The notes: generated from the letters alone by a model not told the origin. 64,000 nucleotides of DNA from Carallia brachiata (GCA_021464245.1 JADCRB010000043.1:1635569-1699568); one strand, 5' to 3'. Positions 36,395-49,340 are shown, counted from the stretch's first letter. Made by a program: numbers and translations.

Positions 36395-39300
36395 ATGGTA
36401 CCATCGGGGCCGCCTACTCCAATTGGTGGTACCCAGTCTGTTGCTCCTTCGCTCTTGAGGTCGAATTCAGGGATGTTAGGAGCTCAAGGGGGTCCTCTGC
36501 CTTCACAAAGTGCATTTCCTTCTCTAGTTTCCCCTCGTACTCAGTTTAATAATATGAACATACTTGGAAATGTGCCCAATGCTTCATCTTTCCTTAATCA
36601 ATCCTTTGGCAATGGGATTCCAAATCAAGGGCTTCCTGGTCCCGGAAGTATCCAGCGTGGAGCTATTGATAGTGGAGCTGAGTCTGATCCTCTGACAAGT
36701 GTTAATAATGGAATGGGTTTCAATGCTCCTACATCCTCATTTGTACCTTCGAACTTAGTAAATCCTGGCCCAGCCAGTCAAGTTCAGGGACAACAATTTG
36801 CAAATGCTTCTGGCAACCAAATCTTGTCAGATCAACAGCAGTCACAACAGCTTGAACTTCAAGGTTTCCAGCATGGTCAGCAATCTGTTCAACAGTTTTC
36901 TGCTCCTTACAACACTCCGCAGGTGCCGCAGCAACACCAATTTCAAGCAGCTCGAGGAGGATTAGGTGGTGTCGGACCTGTCAAGTTGGAGCCACAGTTG
37001 TCTAATGATCAACATGGAACACAACAGCAACAGCAGCAGCTGCAATCGCTACGAAATCTTGGTGCAGTCAAATTGGAGCCACAACATATTCAGACTATGA
37101 GAAGTTTGGCACCAGTCAAATTGGAACCCCAACATTCAGATCAGCCGTTGTTTATGCATCAGCAGCAACAGCAACAACAGCAGCAGCAGCAGCAACAACA
37201 ACAACAACATCAGCAGCTCCTTAATATGTCAAGGCAGTCTTCTCAGGCAGCTGCGGCACAGATTAATCTCTTGCATCAGCAAAGACTGCTGCAGCTACAA
37301 CAACATCAGCAACAGCAGCTTTTGAAAGCCATGCCACAGCAACGGTCGCAATTGCCACAGCAATACCAGCAACAGAATTTGCCCTTGAGATCTCCTGTCA
37401 AACAAGTATACGAACCTGGAATGGGTGCTCGTCGTCTTACACATTACATGTATCAGCAACAGCACAGACCTGAAGTAAGATTTCCTTGCTGTGAAGAATC
37501 TATCCTGACATGGTTTTGGCTGTTCTAATTAATATCATGCTTAAATTGAATGCAGGACAACAATATTGAATTTTGGAGAAAATTTGTTGCTGAATATTTT
37601 GCTCCCATGCGAAAAAGAAGTGGTGTGTTTCATTGTATGGGAGTGGCCGGCAAACATCAGTTTTCCCTCAGGTCTGCTGCTGTAGAAAACTTACTAAGAA
37701 TAAATGGGATCTTGTAGTTGCTTTTGAGTACTTGTAAGCTGATATCTAGATAAATTAGCTAGGAAAGTTGGTTTGAGGATTTCTCTATCATTATTTCATT
37801 AAAATAGTGTCAACAATAGATATCCTGGTAAAGATGGTAATTGTTTGATGTACTTTCTTATTCTTTGTGTGAAATATTATGTTATATGGGATGAGAAATC
37901 TTTGTTGGAAAATTTGCAGGATGTATGGCATTGTGAAATTTGCAATCGCAAGCCAGGCCGGGGGTTTGGTAAGTTATTACAGTTCCAAAACTTTACATAT
38001 TCACTGCATGTTATTGTTATGCGCAGACAAGGCTGTCAGCGGATTGGTCAGTTCATGTTATGCTTTGAATTTTCTCTTACACATCTATGATGTTTGCAGA
38101 GGCAACATATGAGGTGCTTCCCAGGCTTTTTAAAATCAAGTATGAAAGTGGTACCTTGGAAGAACTTCTTTATGTTGATATGCCACGCGAATATCAGAAT
38201 TCATCAGGTCAAATTGTCCTGGATTATGCAAAGGCCATTCAGGAAAGTGTCTTTGAGCAACTTCGAGTTGTTCGTGATGGTCGGCTTCGAATAGTCTTTT
38301 CTCCTGATTTGAAGGTCAGTTATTTAAGAAATGCAATTTAGGTTCTAAAGACTTAAAATTCCTTCCATCTTCAACATCTAAATTTGAACTGCCATTTGTT
38401 TTTCCATTCTCTTAACTAGATATGCTCTTGGGAGTTTTGCGCTCGTCGTCACGAAGAGCTTATCCCTAGAAGATTGTTGATACCCCAGGTTTCCATCCAA
38501 ACATGTCACTTACTAATATCACAACTTTTTGATTACTGTCATCTATTGAACAGTAAAAACATGACTCACACTGACTTCTTTAACTGACTTGATAAAAACA
38601 TGTTTATACACGTTTGCCACAAGGCGGTACATGTAATTCTTCTAGATAAATGTTTGTCTGGGAACTGTTTTTTTTTTTCCTCCTATTTTGCAATGCTGAA
38701 AAAATATATAGAGATGTATCCACATCAATTCCAGTGGCTAAAAGCTGCTTATTATTTTAGTCTTCAATGTTGTGTCCTTTTTTTGATTCATGCGTTTGTT
38801 AAATTCTTAATGCATATGGGATGACTTTGAGCAGATTGGTTTTATTCTTGTATTGCTGGTCAATTCGATTGAATTTGTTAATGGAATGTGGTGTTTGTGA
38901 GTACGTCTCAGCAGAGTCCTTTGTTCTTACTTTAACATTGATTCACCTTATTAATGCGCTGCCTATCCCTATTCATAGAAAACAGACAAGAATATCTTCT
39001 GAATTCTGGGAGAGGAGGAAGACGAATTCATTATTTGTTGAATAAAGTACCATTAACCTCTGCTATGTGCTCTCTCTCTCTCTCTCGCTCTCTCTCTCTG
39101 TTTTTTTTTTTTTAAAGTTAAAGGGAAAAAATGAATTCATGTATGGTTTGTGTGCATTTCATCAATTTATTAGTGTCATTACTTCATGTTCAATGTAAGA
39201 TACTGATGTTGACTCATGCCATATGATTGGAGTTTACGGCGGTGACTTTTATCTAGACGTACTGTAGGTATATGGCTGTTTTAATTTTAATGGCACTAAA

Positions 39301-42300
39301 GCAGCTGTTGATGTCCACTTCAGCACAGCGTGAACATTGTTGCTGAGTGATGACAAGATGGATACTTATTGCTTTCTCGATGTTGTAAATGAGAGCTGAC
39401 ATATTGGTCCTGCATTATTATACTTTAGTTACCCTTTTGATTTTAAATGCATTATTGCAGGTGAGTCAACTTGGTGCTGCAGCCCAAAAATATCAGGCTG
39501 CTACCCAAAATGCATCATCGAATTTATCTGTTCCGGAACTGCAAAATAATTGTAACATGTAAGTAGTTATTTTATATTGTGTGTGAAAGTAACCTCGTGT
39601 GCAGTTTTTTTTTTAACAAGGTTGGAAGGTATCAGCTTGGGGAGTTTCTTGGCATAATTGTTCGCTTATTTTTGATGTTTCTGCAGAATGAGTGTTTTAA
39701 GGAATTGGCTAAATTGCAAAAGGCCTAAAATTTATCGTTGATTACTTAAGGAGAGTAAATTTTCATTCAAACACTTTAGGCTATCTGCGAAACACTGCTT
39801 AACTCATTATTTCAAAACCAAAATACTGAAAATGTCAATAAGAAACAATCCACTAATTCATCTCAAATGTTTGTTTGCACTTTAGTGCATGTGGTTTGTT
39901 CTGTTGCATGTTCAATTCATATTGCAATACATGAGTGAAATGGGAGATTTGAAATTTGCCAATTTTGTGGCTAATGCCTGGTTATTTCTATTAATTATTG
40001 TTAAATTTTTCTTAGGTTTGTTGCATCAGCTCGACAACTGGCAAAGGCGTTGGAAGTGCCCTTGGTAAATGACTTAGGATATACAAAGAGATATGTGCGG
40101 TGCCTTCAGGTTATGCCCTCGTTTCTTTTACCGTCAATGTGTTTATATGACTTCCATGCCGGCTGTTACATATTCGCTTAGCAGTTTGTTTACTATGTAT
40201 GGTAGCATTTGCGTTTTAAAAGGGATTTCTTAATTTTGGTATGGTATCTCTTTACTGCTCAACTACTGACTTATTCCAGTGAGCTTTACATTTTCAACAG
40301 TTTGGTGTTCAACTTTTGTGAAAAGTAATATTTGTGGAATTTTGGTGGCGTGAACCTTACCTTTGTTTGCATGAATGTAACTAAATAATTTTTTTCTTTT
40401 CACTTAAAATCTGAAAATGATATTTTGGAGACATCCACAAACAGTAAATATATAGTGGTGCTTTTTATGCTTTTAATTTCATGAAGGTAAACTACGTGTT
40501 CCTGGATTTGTTCATTGTTGGATTGTTCTCATATGTATATCAATTACTATCCATCTATGCATATAAATGTGTTGAATTATTGCAGATATCTGAAGTCGTT
40601 AACAGTATGAAAGACTTGATTGATTACAGTCGTGAAACAGGAACAGGGCCTATGGGTAAGTTTGATAAGGTTTTAGTGTACTTGCTCGTCAGTGCCATTC
40701 ATTCGTTTAATAATTGATTTAAGGTCCAATGAAAGGAACAGTACTTTAAAGGTTTAATGCTTTCCGTAATCATTGTGTTCAATTTTTTAAGTATACAATT
40801 TGATGTGCTGGCGGCATATACTGGCTAATTATTTGACCATTTAGCTGGTTTGATATGATATAGCTTGGATGTAACATCATTTATCAGTCTGTTTGCTTTG
40901 AAATTCTTTTCTTTTTGATTTAATTTTTAATGCTATTTTGCTTTTGATGGGGACGCAATTAATTAAGTAATACGAACTTCTAAATTTTTCACTTTCTTGA
41001 CTAGTTACGGTGTTGACAAGGCAGCAAGTTTTTATTTTGTAGGTAATCATCAATGATAGTGTAATGTTGGCTTATTGTCATTTGGTCTTGTTAACATTTC
41101 ATTTGTTTGCCTTGCCTTACTGAATGTGTTGGAGAAACTGAAGTCAAATACCTCTGCAGTTTATGTGTTTGTTGGTCCCATTTAGTGGGAACTCTGACAT
41201 GTAGATATAATCTAGATTATAGACAATGAGGCCTAATACTTGTTCTGCATAACACCATATTGGATGGCCAAGAGTGTCAGGTGTGTCTTGCCCAACCCTA
41301 AGGAACCTGGTAACCAGATAAATCATCGCTACATGTTTGGTCTATTGTTGCGCAGATCATATATATGCATTGTGAAACATTAATAGAAAAAACATGTTGA
41401 CTGGAGTTGTGTATATATTATATATACGCACACACAGCTTACTTGTCTTTGCCATCTTTTCGTGGCTTGTTTGCTATAGAAAACATTGAAAATCATTAGT
41501 TTTCAGTTGATTGTTCCACACGAGGGAAGAGATTGGTTCTATATGGTTGCTTGCTAATATGATACTGACATACATGAATATAGATGTCATACAGTCCCAT
41601 CAGCTGTACAAGTTTGGGTTCTGGATTCTCTTTTGTTTATGTTGATTTAGATGATATTATTGCGCTGGAGGGATTTGTGGCAACATTTTTTTTTTTTCCA
41701 GAGAGTTTGGCGAAGTTCCCTCGGAGAATAGGTGCTTCGTCTGGTTTCCATAGTCAATCACAGCAGCCTGAGGAGCAGCAGCAGCGGCAGTCGCAACAGC
41801 AAACAATGCCTCAGAATTCGAGCAGTGACCAGAGCTCTTTGCAGGCCACGGCGATGCAAATTGCTGCTAGCAATGGTGTATCAACAATAACCAACTCTCT
41901 CAATACGGCATCTGTGTCTACCTCTTCCAGCACTATTGTTGGGCTGCTCCATCAGAACTCTATGAACTCAAGACAACAAAATTCTATAAATAATGCTAGC
42001 AGTCCTTATGGAGGGAATTCTGTTCAGATTCCTTCGCCTGGTGCCTCCAGTACAATCCCACAGGCACAGGCTAATCATTCTCCATTTCAGTCACCTACTC
42101 CCTCATCTAACACTCCCCCGCAAACATCTCACAGTGCCTTAACAGCTGCCAACCATATCAGTTCAACAAATTCATCTGCCAATATTCCTCTGCAACAGAC
42201 AGCTCTTTCCGGTGAGACTGATCATGCTGATTCTCAAAGCTCTGTCCAGAAAATCATACATGAAATGATCATGTCCAACCAACTTAACGGAACAAGCGGT

Positions 42301-42660
42301 ATGGCTGGAGTTGGTCCTCTAGGGAATGACGTGAAGAATGTTAATGGAATCTTGCCTGTGGGTAACAACACAGTTCTCAATGGGGGAAATGGCTTGATGG
42401 GGAATGGGAGCGTGAATTCTGGAATGGCTAGTGCGGGATTCGGAACAATGGGTGGTGGACTTGGACAGTCTGCGATGGTTAATGGCATTAGAGCTGCAAT
42501 GGGTAACAACCCTATCATAAACGGGCGGGTGGGTATCCCGTCAATGCTTCGAGATCACAGTATGAATCACCAACAAGATTTGGGGAGCCAGCTGCTGGGC
42601 GGCCTGGGAGCAGTTAATAGATTTAGTAATCTACAGTTTGATTGGAAACCGACCCCGTGA
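36395..42660 (+). CDS. SEU: SEUSS transcriptional co-regulator (frame break in exon 2)
   Basis: SEUSS is a nuclear Q-rich adaptor that pairs with LEUNIG-type co-repressors and MADS-box or other factors in floral and organ development. Coding exons are 36395-37474, 37556-37671, 37920-37968, 38100-38314, 38420-38488, 39461-39558, 40016-40109, 40586-40655 and 41702-42660, in matching phases. They give 916 residues once one base is restored in exon 2. The N-terminal region has MVPSGPPTPIGG, repeated VKLEPQ motifs and 16 consecutive Gln. The central LIM-binding (LDB1-type) domain covers about residues 360-640 (DNNIEFWRKFVAEYFAP, VWHCEICNRKPGRGF, RLFKIKYESGTLEELLYVD, ICSWEFCARRHEELIPRR). The C-terminus is Ser/Asn/Gly-rich. 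In exon 2 the frame is lost after YFAP: a three-C run at 37604-37606 needs a fourth C to read HAKKKWCVSLYGSGRQTS. I take that as a sequence error. Confidence 0.95.
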
Positions 42661-44122
42661 AATTTCTACGAGATACGGTGTTGTTTTGGGGTGTTGATTG
42701 TAGCTGCATTCTGCAGCATGAGTTGGTGGGGTGGGAGGCTTGAGTCTTCTATAGCCAATTGAGATGGCTTTGTGCCATGAAAATCGTTTTAAAGATCGTA
42801 CCCACCTTTGTACTAATTTGAGAGGAAAAGTGAAACATACAGGATGGCGCTTTTTTTATCAATGAAATGTTAAATGCCCTCTTATTTGCTTCATTTGTGC
42901 TGGTTGTCCTTCTCATTTTCCTGGCCATAGCATCCTCGTTCGTTGGACACGTGTTTTGAGGGATTGGCAGCTGTGTATCTGGTTTCTTTATTCTGTGGTT
43001 GGCAGTCCCACCCACGAGAGAAATTTGGTTCTAACATGCCAAGAAAACAATCGAGGGTAGGCTATTAAAACAATGAACTACCCTAACAAATTAGATTGGC
43101 CAGAGCAGGAGTGCGAGGTGAGGAAGCAGGTGTAATCCGGATGAGTGTCAAACGCTGAAACGCAGCTAATTATTTAATCGTTGTCTAACGCGTTTAAGCC
43201 AATAATTTAACTGTCATCAAGACGTTTAAATTGTCATCATGACTTTAAACCGCGATCAAGGGGTTGATGCAAATACATGGATGATGAACATGTTCCAGTT
43301 CAGAAGACTTTGACCCATCTTTTTCTTTGGGTAGTCATGTTTGTTTTAGAGAGAAGAACACGGGGGCCTAAAGACACTACAGCAGCAACGTTCCAACTCA
43401 CTAAAGTTTTTTTTTTTTTTTGATAAAAAAAAGATTTTACTGGACGTATTAGTAATCGGATTCTTGGGTAGGAATCGAAATAACTCCTATTTATTTGAGT
43501 CTCATTCAATAACCCCAAATGAGTCGACCTACCTTCCGAACACCAATAGAACTGAATGTGATATTGTCACTGGAGTCCCAACGGGCGAACATAGGTTTAA
43601 CGCTGCGTATCACTGCTTATATTAAAAGGAGTTTTCAGTATGAGTCAGTCAGAAGTAACGCAAACATGGAAATTTGAATTCAAGACTTACAGCGTGAAAG
43701 TATGTCGATTTATCATTGAACTACCATCTCGAGTAATTCTAACTCGTTAAAGTGGGACTCTATACAATTGGGAATTGCAATTGGGGGTGGAAGACTCGAA
43801 CCTTGCCACCCTTAAGGCATGAAGCCCTAAACCAACCTGGCTAGGCCTAATTGCAAGGTTGACCCATCTTTAAAACCTGCAAAGAGAAACGAAAAAAGGG
43901 GTGGCTAGTAAACCAAAAAAAAAAAAAAGGGATGGCTACGAAAAGGTTCCACACAACAAAAACGGACACTATAGTGGTGGACGCCGTGAACACAATCTGA
44001 AGGAACTGAAATTGACAGTAAAATTTACATATACAGGAAATTCGATTTGATATACAGCCATTCGAATGTAATGATTGGCCTTTTGGGATTAAGAAATTAA
44101 AGCACAAGATAAGCTTATTATT
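42661..44122. other. Tail-to-tail spacer between SEUSS and thioredoxin m
   Basis: It contains the 3' UTR of SEUSS (to about 42880), the 3' UTR of the leftward thioredoxin gene (from about 43990) and, between them, repeat-derived sequence including the SINE-like copy near 43650-43870. No gene is seen. Confidence 0.55.
43650..43870 (-). repeat. tRNA-derived SINE-like copy
   Basis: On the minus strand an A-box-like TAGCCAGGTTGGTTTAGGGC (about 43833-43845) is followed by a canonical B-box GGTTCGAGTCTTCC (about 43792-43805). The 3' body runs leftwards through TAACGAGTTAGAATTACTCG. This is the clearest Pol III promoter pair in the window. It is not a tRNA, because no matching acceptor stem or anticodon arm is present. 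Confidence 0.6.
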
Positions 44123-44778
44123 TCAAGCATCTAAATATTTCTCAATGGCACCAGACAGGGTGGACTTGGGCACTGCCCCAATAACACTTTCTTTCCTCTC
44201 TCCTCTATTGAAGAAGAGCACAGTTGGTATGCTCCTTATTCCACACTTGTTGGCAATATTCGGAGACTCGTCCGTGTTAACTTTATAGCAGGCAATTTTT
44301 CCAGCATATTCTTTAGCCAATTCCTCGATAACAGGTGCTATTATTCGACATGGCCCGCACCATGGTGCCCAGAACTCCACCAGCACAGGTGTTTCGCTTG
44401 CTATGACAAGATTTTCCCAGCTTGAATCCGTTACTGCTTGCACTGCATATATAATATATGTATATAAGAAGACAGAAAAAAAGATAAAGATTAATTTTTT
44501 TTAACAGTATAATTGAGGCAGACCTTGGTCTAAAGCTTCCCGAGCTTTGCAAACTATGCGGGAATTTTGGTATTTGTTTTTTGAAGAACGGGAGAAGGAT
44601 AAAGAGGAAGAAGATGATGGAATGCTGGATGTATTGAATCCTTTGGTACTTCTTCTTCTTGATGTTATTGCTGGCAAATGAAGTTTGTCTATGGAATAAG
44701 CAATTGGGTGGCAACATTTTGCAACAGTAGCTCTATTGCTGCTGACCGTGCTCACTTGAAACAACTGTTCATAGCCAT
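44123..44778 (-). CDS. Chloroplast m-type thioredoxin (frame break near start)
   Basis: This is a stromal thioredoxin that reduces disulfides of photosynthetic enzymes, itself reduced through ferredoxin-thioredoxin reductase. Exons are 44778-44524 and 44442-44123. Exon 2 carries the complete domain with active site WAPWCGPC, cis-Pro in IPTVLFF and ending KYLDA. Exon 1 is a Ser/Arg/Lys-rich chloroplast transit peptide up to about [12 protein letters not shown]. The only upstream ATG (MAMNSCF) is one base out of frame with the transit peptide: one missing base near 44757 would give [14 protein letters not shown] and about 191 residues. The transit-peptide frame has no other Met. The m-type assignment follows from the domain and intron position; the subtype (m1-m4) is not resolved. 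Confidence 0.9.
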
Positions 44779-44879
44779 TTCTTTACTCTTTCCCTCTCTT
44801 TGTTCTGCCTACTTACTTTACACTTCACAGTCGATGGAGGTCTATAAGGATGATGAGGAAAATAGATTGTGGTATTGAA

Positions 44880-45800
44880 TTTTTGGTTCAACCTTTTCTT
44901 TCTATTTGTAATCATCTTTTTTTTTTCCCCCATTTTATTTTGATTTGAGTAACAAAAGTTTTTAGAAGTGGATATAATAACAAAATTGTGAGGTGCTAAA
45001 AGTGATGGAGTTCATGTGGATGAGATGGTGGGAAGCCGAACTTTCCATTGGAAATATCTAAATAACCAAGAGGTGGAGCCGACGAGAAATATTCCCATGT
45101 GCTTTACCTTTTTTTTTCAGGTTAAAATAAAAAAAGAAAAAAGGTAAAGCCCCGGGGCAAATAAATTACATAAATTATAAATTGGGTCCAATTGGGTCTG
45201 TGATGGATGTGGTCTGGATTGGGCCGAAAGATAGAAGAACCATGGTGTGAGCCCACTCATTTTACGCAAGGGCTGGTCACAGTCAGACTCGCAACGCAAG
45301 TTCGGCCGAGCGAAAATTGAAGTAAGAGCAAGAGTACGTGAAGAAACGAAGTCTTTTGCCCGCTCCAACTACGAATTTGCAACGATTAGCTATTATTATC
45401 CAACGGGTTATCGTTACTCCACCCCTAGGCCCCGTCGATCAAGGAGGAAGAAGAAAGAGGAAAAGGACAGCCTTAGGCCGCCCCGTTGATCAAATGGGAA
45501 GAAAGAGGAAAAGGAAAGTTGCTAGTTTTATTAGCTACGTATCAAGTTGACATCAATGCTGGTTCAGCACTCAGTAGTTTTGTTGCATCTGCTATTTGCC
45601 TGAATTTCTACTTGGTTGGTACAAGCTATAATTTCGTTTGTGTTTTGTCTTGTTGGTACAAGCTATGGAGGTTACGGACTTGTTTGGTAGACATTTGTAA
45701 TTTCTCACGCAAATTGGGCAATTCAATGGGAGAAGGAACTGGAGGTCGACGATTTAGATATCAATCACGAATGATGCAAGCACAAACGTGGAAATCCAAA
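44880..45800. other. Spacer, no gene recognised
   Basis: It contains the promoter of the leftward thioredoxin gene and moderately GC-rich sequence at 45200-45560, whose open frames (for example 45247-45489) look like random Arg/Lys-rich translations. F-box debris begins at its right end. Confidence 0.45.
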
Positions 45801-46160
45801 ACAGCCCACGCCGACAATCGACCGTCTCTGCGGCTCTCCGCTCATCGAAATCCTCTTTCGTCCTTCTCTTAAATCAGTGAAGCGATGCAAGGCCGTCTCC
45901 GGAAGGTGGTATGCATTTTACCTCTTGCCCTTCTTTTATTCGCTGCTTTGAACAATGCAAGATTCAACAAAAATTTAACGTTCCTCTTCATCCGAGCACT
46001 TGGAGAAACAAGTCTTTGTCTGCTCCAACGAATCTGACCTTAAATTCCCTGCATTCTCCATTACATACTTGCCAAGAAGAGTACGAGGGCTTTATGCACA
46101 GGTGCAAAGAAACAAGCGGAAGAGTTTGCAATGTAGGAATAGAATACAAATCGTAAATGA
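45800..46160 (+). pseudogene. F-box gene remnant
   Basis: Near 45845-45915 the plus strand reads LIEILFRPSLKSVKRCKAVS followed by GRWYA, a good match to the plant F-box motif (L-x-E-IL-x-RLP-x-KS-x-x-RCK-x-VSK-x-W). A frame shift follows, then CPSFIRCFEQCKIQQKF, matching the segment that follows F-boxes (ISDPSFIRCF). A third frame gives FVCSNESDLKFPAFSITYLP. At least two frame shifts and an early stop disable it. No start codon with a proper leader is visible. Unlike the single breaks elsewhere, this has several, so it is a genuine pseudogene. Confidence 0.5.
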
Positions 46161-46720
46161 ACTCAAAATTGTTTTTACAACATATTAAAATAAAAATAAC
46201 AATCGAGTCAACCAATATTTTGCTCAATGAAATTCATAAACGAGTGCACTACAAGTACGTGCTGGTATTTTGGTGCTCCATGTCTCTTGGTTGAGTGTCA
46301 CTTACCCTGCACCAATATTTATATACTTACACTACAAAGTGAATTCTGCGGCAAAACTGAACTCCATTTTCGTATGTTTGCGCGACCATGAGTGCGAGAA
46401 CAAACCTTTCATCTTCGCTCAATAGCTTAGCATTCAAACGGATTCACAATCAAAACTCAAGTTAATTAAATCTCAACGATTCAATTCAACCAAATCACCA
46501 CATTGGATCATACGCGGGCAAAAGGCTTACAGATAGTGATTCAAAGCACAATGCTTGAAAATCATGCGCTGCTCCTTTTTTTTTCCCCCCAACCAACTGA
46601 AGGGTGGAGTTCCTGTTACATTGACCTACAAAGCTAAATCAAGAGTCCAAGATGGGCCAAGATTGTACAGAATGGTAACAGAAATCTACCTGGACAGTCG
46701 TCAAAAAGGGTTTACCCACG
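46160..46720. other. 3' flank of SBDS
   Basis: It probably contains the SBDS 3' UTR at its right end. Otherwise I see nothing recognisable. Confidence 0.4.
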
Positions 46721-48757
46721 TCAGAATGAGTATTCTTTTAAATCTTCTTTGGAGTCGTTCAGATCCACATCAGCCAAGCACTCTTCTGCTGTGAGAGGGG
46801 GGAGTTGCTTAGTCTTGCGCCTCAAATTATGTTTATGCCAGTCACTCTTAAAGTGATCCCTATACTGCTTGGCATCCCCCACAAATGCATTGCACGTGCT
46901 ACATTTGTTCTGCTTCACCTCTGCCTCAGTCTTTTTTTCCTTGATCAGTAACACTTGCTTCAGCATTCTTTTCCACCAACTTGGTTTGTTGTTTGAATTT
47001 CTCACTCATTTGGACAACAGAATCAGCAGACTCCTTGGGTAGTGGCATATCCTCGTAATCGTCATAATCATCCACATGAGTGTCTCCCTCAAAATGCACT
47101 GAAACTGCAAGAATTTCCAACCTTCCGTGCATATTCCTTACCAAGGTATCACAGTCACGAAAGAAACCTGGATCCATCTCACAAACCTAATCGACCAAGC
47201 AAAGGAGAAGATACTAAGCCACCATGAGTAACACAATTGAAATGAGAATGAGAAAGTATCAAACCAAAGAACGAGAAATACAATCGAAATAGGTATGAGG
47301 TGTTTCAAAGAGTGTAAAGCATCAACCTAAAAAACCAAAAAGGAAAAAAACCAACTGAACAACAACAGTTGCTGTTGCATTACTACATGCACAAGGATAC
47401 TCAGATTTCAGCACATAACAGTTCTCTAGTTCTACACAATGGATCTCTCAATCCTACGTGCAAGAATAACCAATTACCAATTTAAAAAAAGGAAACTCAA
47501 ATTAAATATAGCAGCCGTTGAAATCTTTGTTTTTTCCTACTTCTAGGAAAATCTACAACCAGGAAAGAGCATACAACTGTAGTTTGAAATAGAAACAAAA
47601 AATTAAGTGTTATAACTTGCTAGGGAGGACAGGCAATGGATAGATGAAAATTTGAAGAAACAGAAATGAAAATGACACGACATTAACAAGGCATAAAAAG
47701 ACACTTACAATAGATATCTGGCCTCCAGATTCATCCTTCGAAACAATGCTGACACTCCAGGTATTTAACTTTTCCAGAAGAGAAGAAAATCTAGGTTCTG
47801 GAACAGTTATCCGTAATCTCATCGGAGACCTTTTGATTGGAAAGTGCTTTTGAAGCTCACGAATGACTTCCAGCGCCTATTCAAAATACCAAAAAACAAA
47901 AATGAGAACACGTTTTTCCAGCACACAAGTTCCACCGAATTCCACAGTAAAATTGACAATCATAAACCAGAGCCAACAGATTATATGTTCACAAACACTG
48001 CGACATAACCTGCTTCTTGGAGCTGCTATGGGGATCAACGGCGAAGTGAATATCGTGCATAAGTCGCTGGATCATGCTGATAGTGTAAGGGCGCTGCGTT
48101 TCGGAATTGACGGTCTTCTGCATAACAATGGTTGCAATATCCAGAAACTGACTGGACAGCTGAGAGTCCCTCTCCTTCCCAGCAACTTGAAGCTCCCCTT
48201 TCTCCAGTATCTAACAACCAATCCAAATTCGATTCCGATTCGATTATTAAATCTCGAAATCACAATGAAATGAGATTTTTTTTTTTTTTTAAAAAAAAAT
48301 TTAAAGATATAAAGAAAAGGGAAGGGGTCAAGGGGGTAACCTCAAGACATATCTTGGACGGATCATCAGTGCCAAAGGCCAACAGTAAATCCTTAGACTT
48401 AGCAACTACACCTTTCGAAACATTCGAATACACTGTTTGCGATTGCAACACTTCGTCCAAATCTTTTTCTCTGGCAAATTTTAATACACAACAATCCATC
48501 AATCAGAAAACATTATTATTATTATTTCAATTAAAAAAGTGACACAAAGAAGAAAACTGGAAATTAAAAAAAAAATAAGAAAGAAAGAAAGATATAAAAG
48601 AAAAGGGGAGGGAGGGGACGTACACGCCGGAGCGCCAAGAGAGGACCTTGTTCTTGTAGCAGGCAATCTCGAAGCGGAGGCCGTGCTTCTTCAGCCGCAC
48701 CACCGCCACGTTCGTCAGCCTCTTTTGCCCTATCGGTTGCATCAGCTTCTTCGACAT
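46721..48757 (-). CDS. SBDS: SBDS ribosome maturation factor with C-terminal zinc finger (frame break in last exon)
   Basis: SBDS works with the GTPase EFL1 to release eIF6/Tif6 from pre-60S subunits. Exons 48757-48624, 48470-48341, 48210-48010, 47876-47709 and 47186-46721 join in phase to about 365 residues after one correction. The N-terminal FYSH domain starts [20 protein letters not shown] and includes [18 protein letters not shown]. The helical and ferredoxin-like domains follow ([30 protein letters not shown]). The acidic linker [10 protein letters not shown] leads to the plant-type extension with a C2H2 finger ([10 protein letters not shown], then H-x5-H in [11 protein letters not shown]), ending KEYSF. 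The break lies in the linker: an A7 run (46932-46938 on the plus strand as T7) must be A6 to connect SVTDQG to [13 protein letters not shown] missed intron there is the alternative, but no suitable splice sites are evident. Confidence 0.93.
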
Positions 48758-49340
48758 CTCTCTCTCTCCCGCCTCCCCTCTCTTTTCACTTCTATAACTC
48801 TCTCTAGATCCAAAGTTCTGCGAATACTTTCCAGAAATCTGTTTTGGTTTAAACTTTGGAAAGGCGAATAAAAAAACAAAGAGAGCACTTTTTGGGCCAC
48901 AGAAAGATAATTGGAAACGAACCCTAAAGCCCAACCCAGTCTCACAATATACATATATATATATATGATAGCGTACAAAGTATGTGCTTACGGCGGCGTT
49001 AGTCAAAAATAGGAACGCGTGAGAATAAGGTAGCGTTGATTCCTAAAAATAAAAAAATAAAAAAATAAAAAAAAGGAATAAGGTAGCGTTGGAAACATGA
49101 AATAAGAGTAAGAGATTTTCATTTTAATATATTTTTTTTAAGTAGGTATAATTTATTTATTATTTTATATTATATAACAAATATAGTTTATTTGAATAAA
49201 AAAATTTAAAATAATATTTAAATATTATTAAATTATGAGTTAATTGTATTCATATAAAAAATGAGTTAAATTAGTTTGTACTAATAAATAAACAAAAAAA
49301 AATCTGGTAAGAAAGTGTGGGGGTGGCTAATTAATCTACT

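Noticed and set aside
41144..41600. Small frames inside the last SEUSS intron, including an extension of the final exon upstream of 41702
   Set aside because: The acceptor TTTTTCCAG at 41701 gives the correct phase (codon GAG) with exon 8; the upstream open stretch is intronic.
43780..43850. tRNA gene on the minus strand suggested by good A and B boxes
   Set aside because: The cloverleaf cannot be formed and there is no CCA-side stem; it is better explained as a SINE head.
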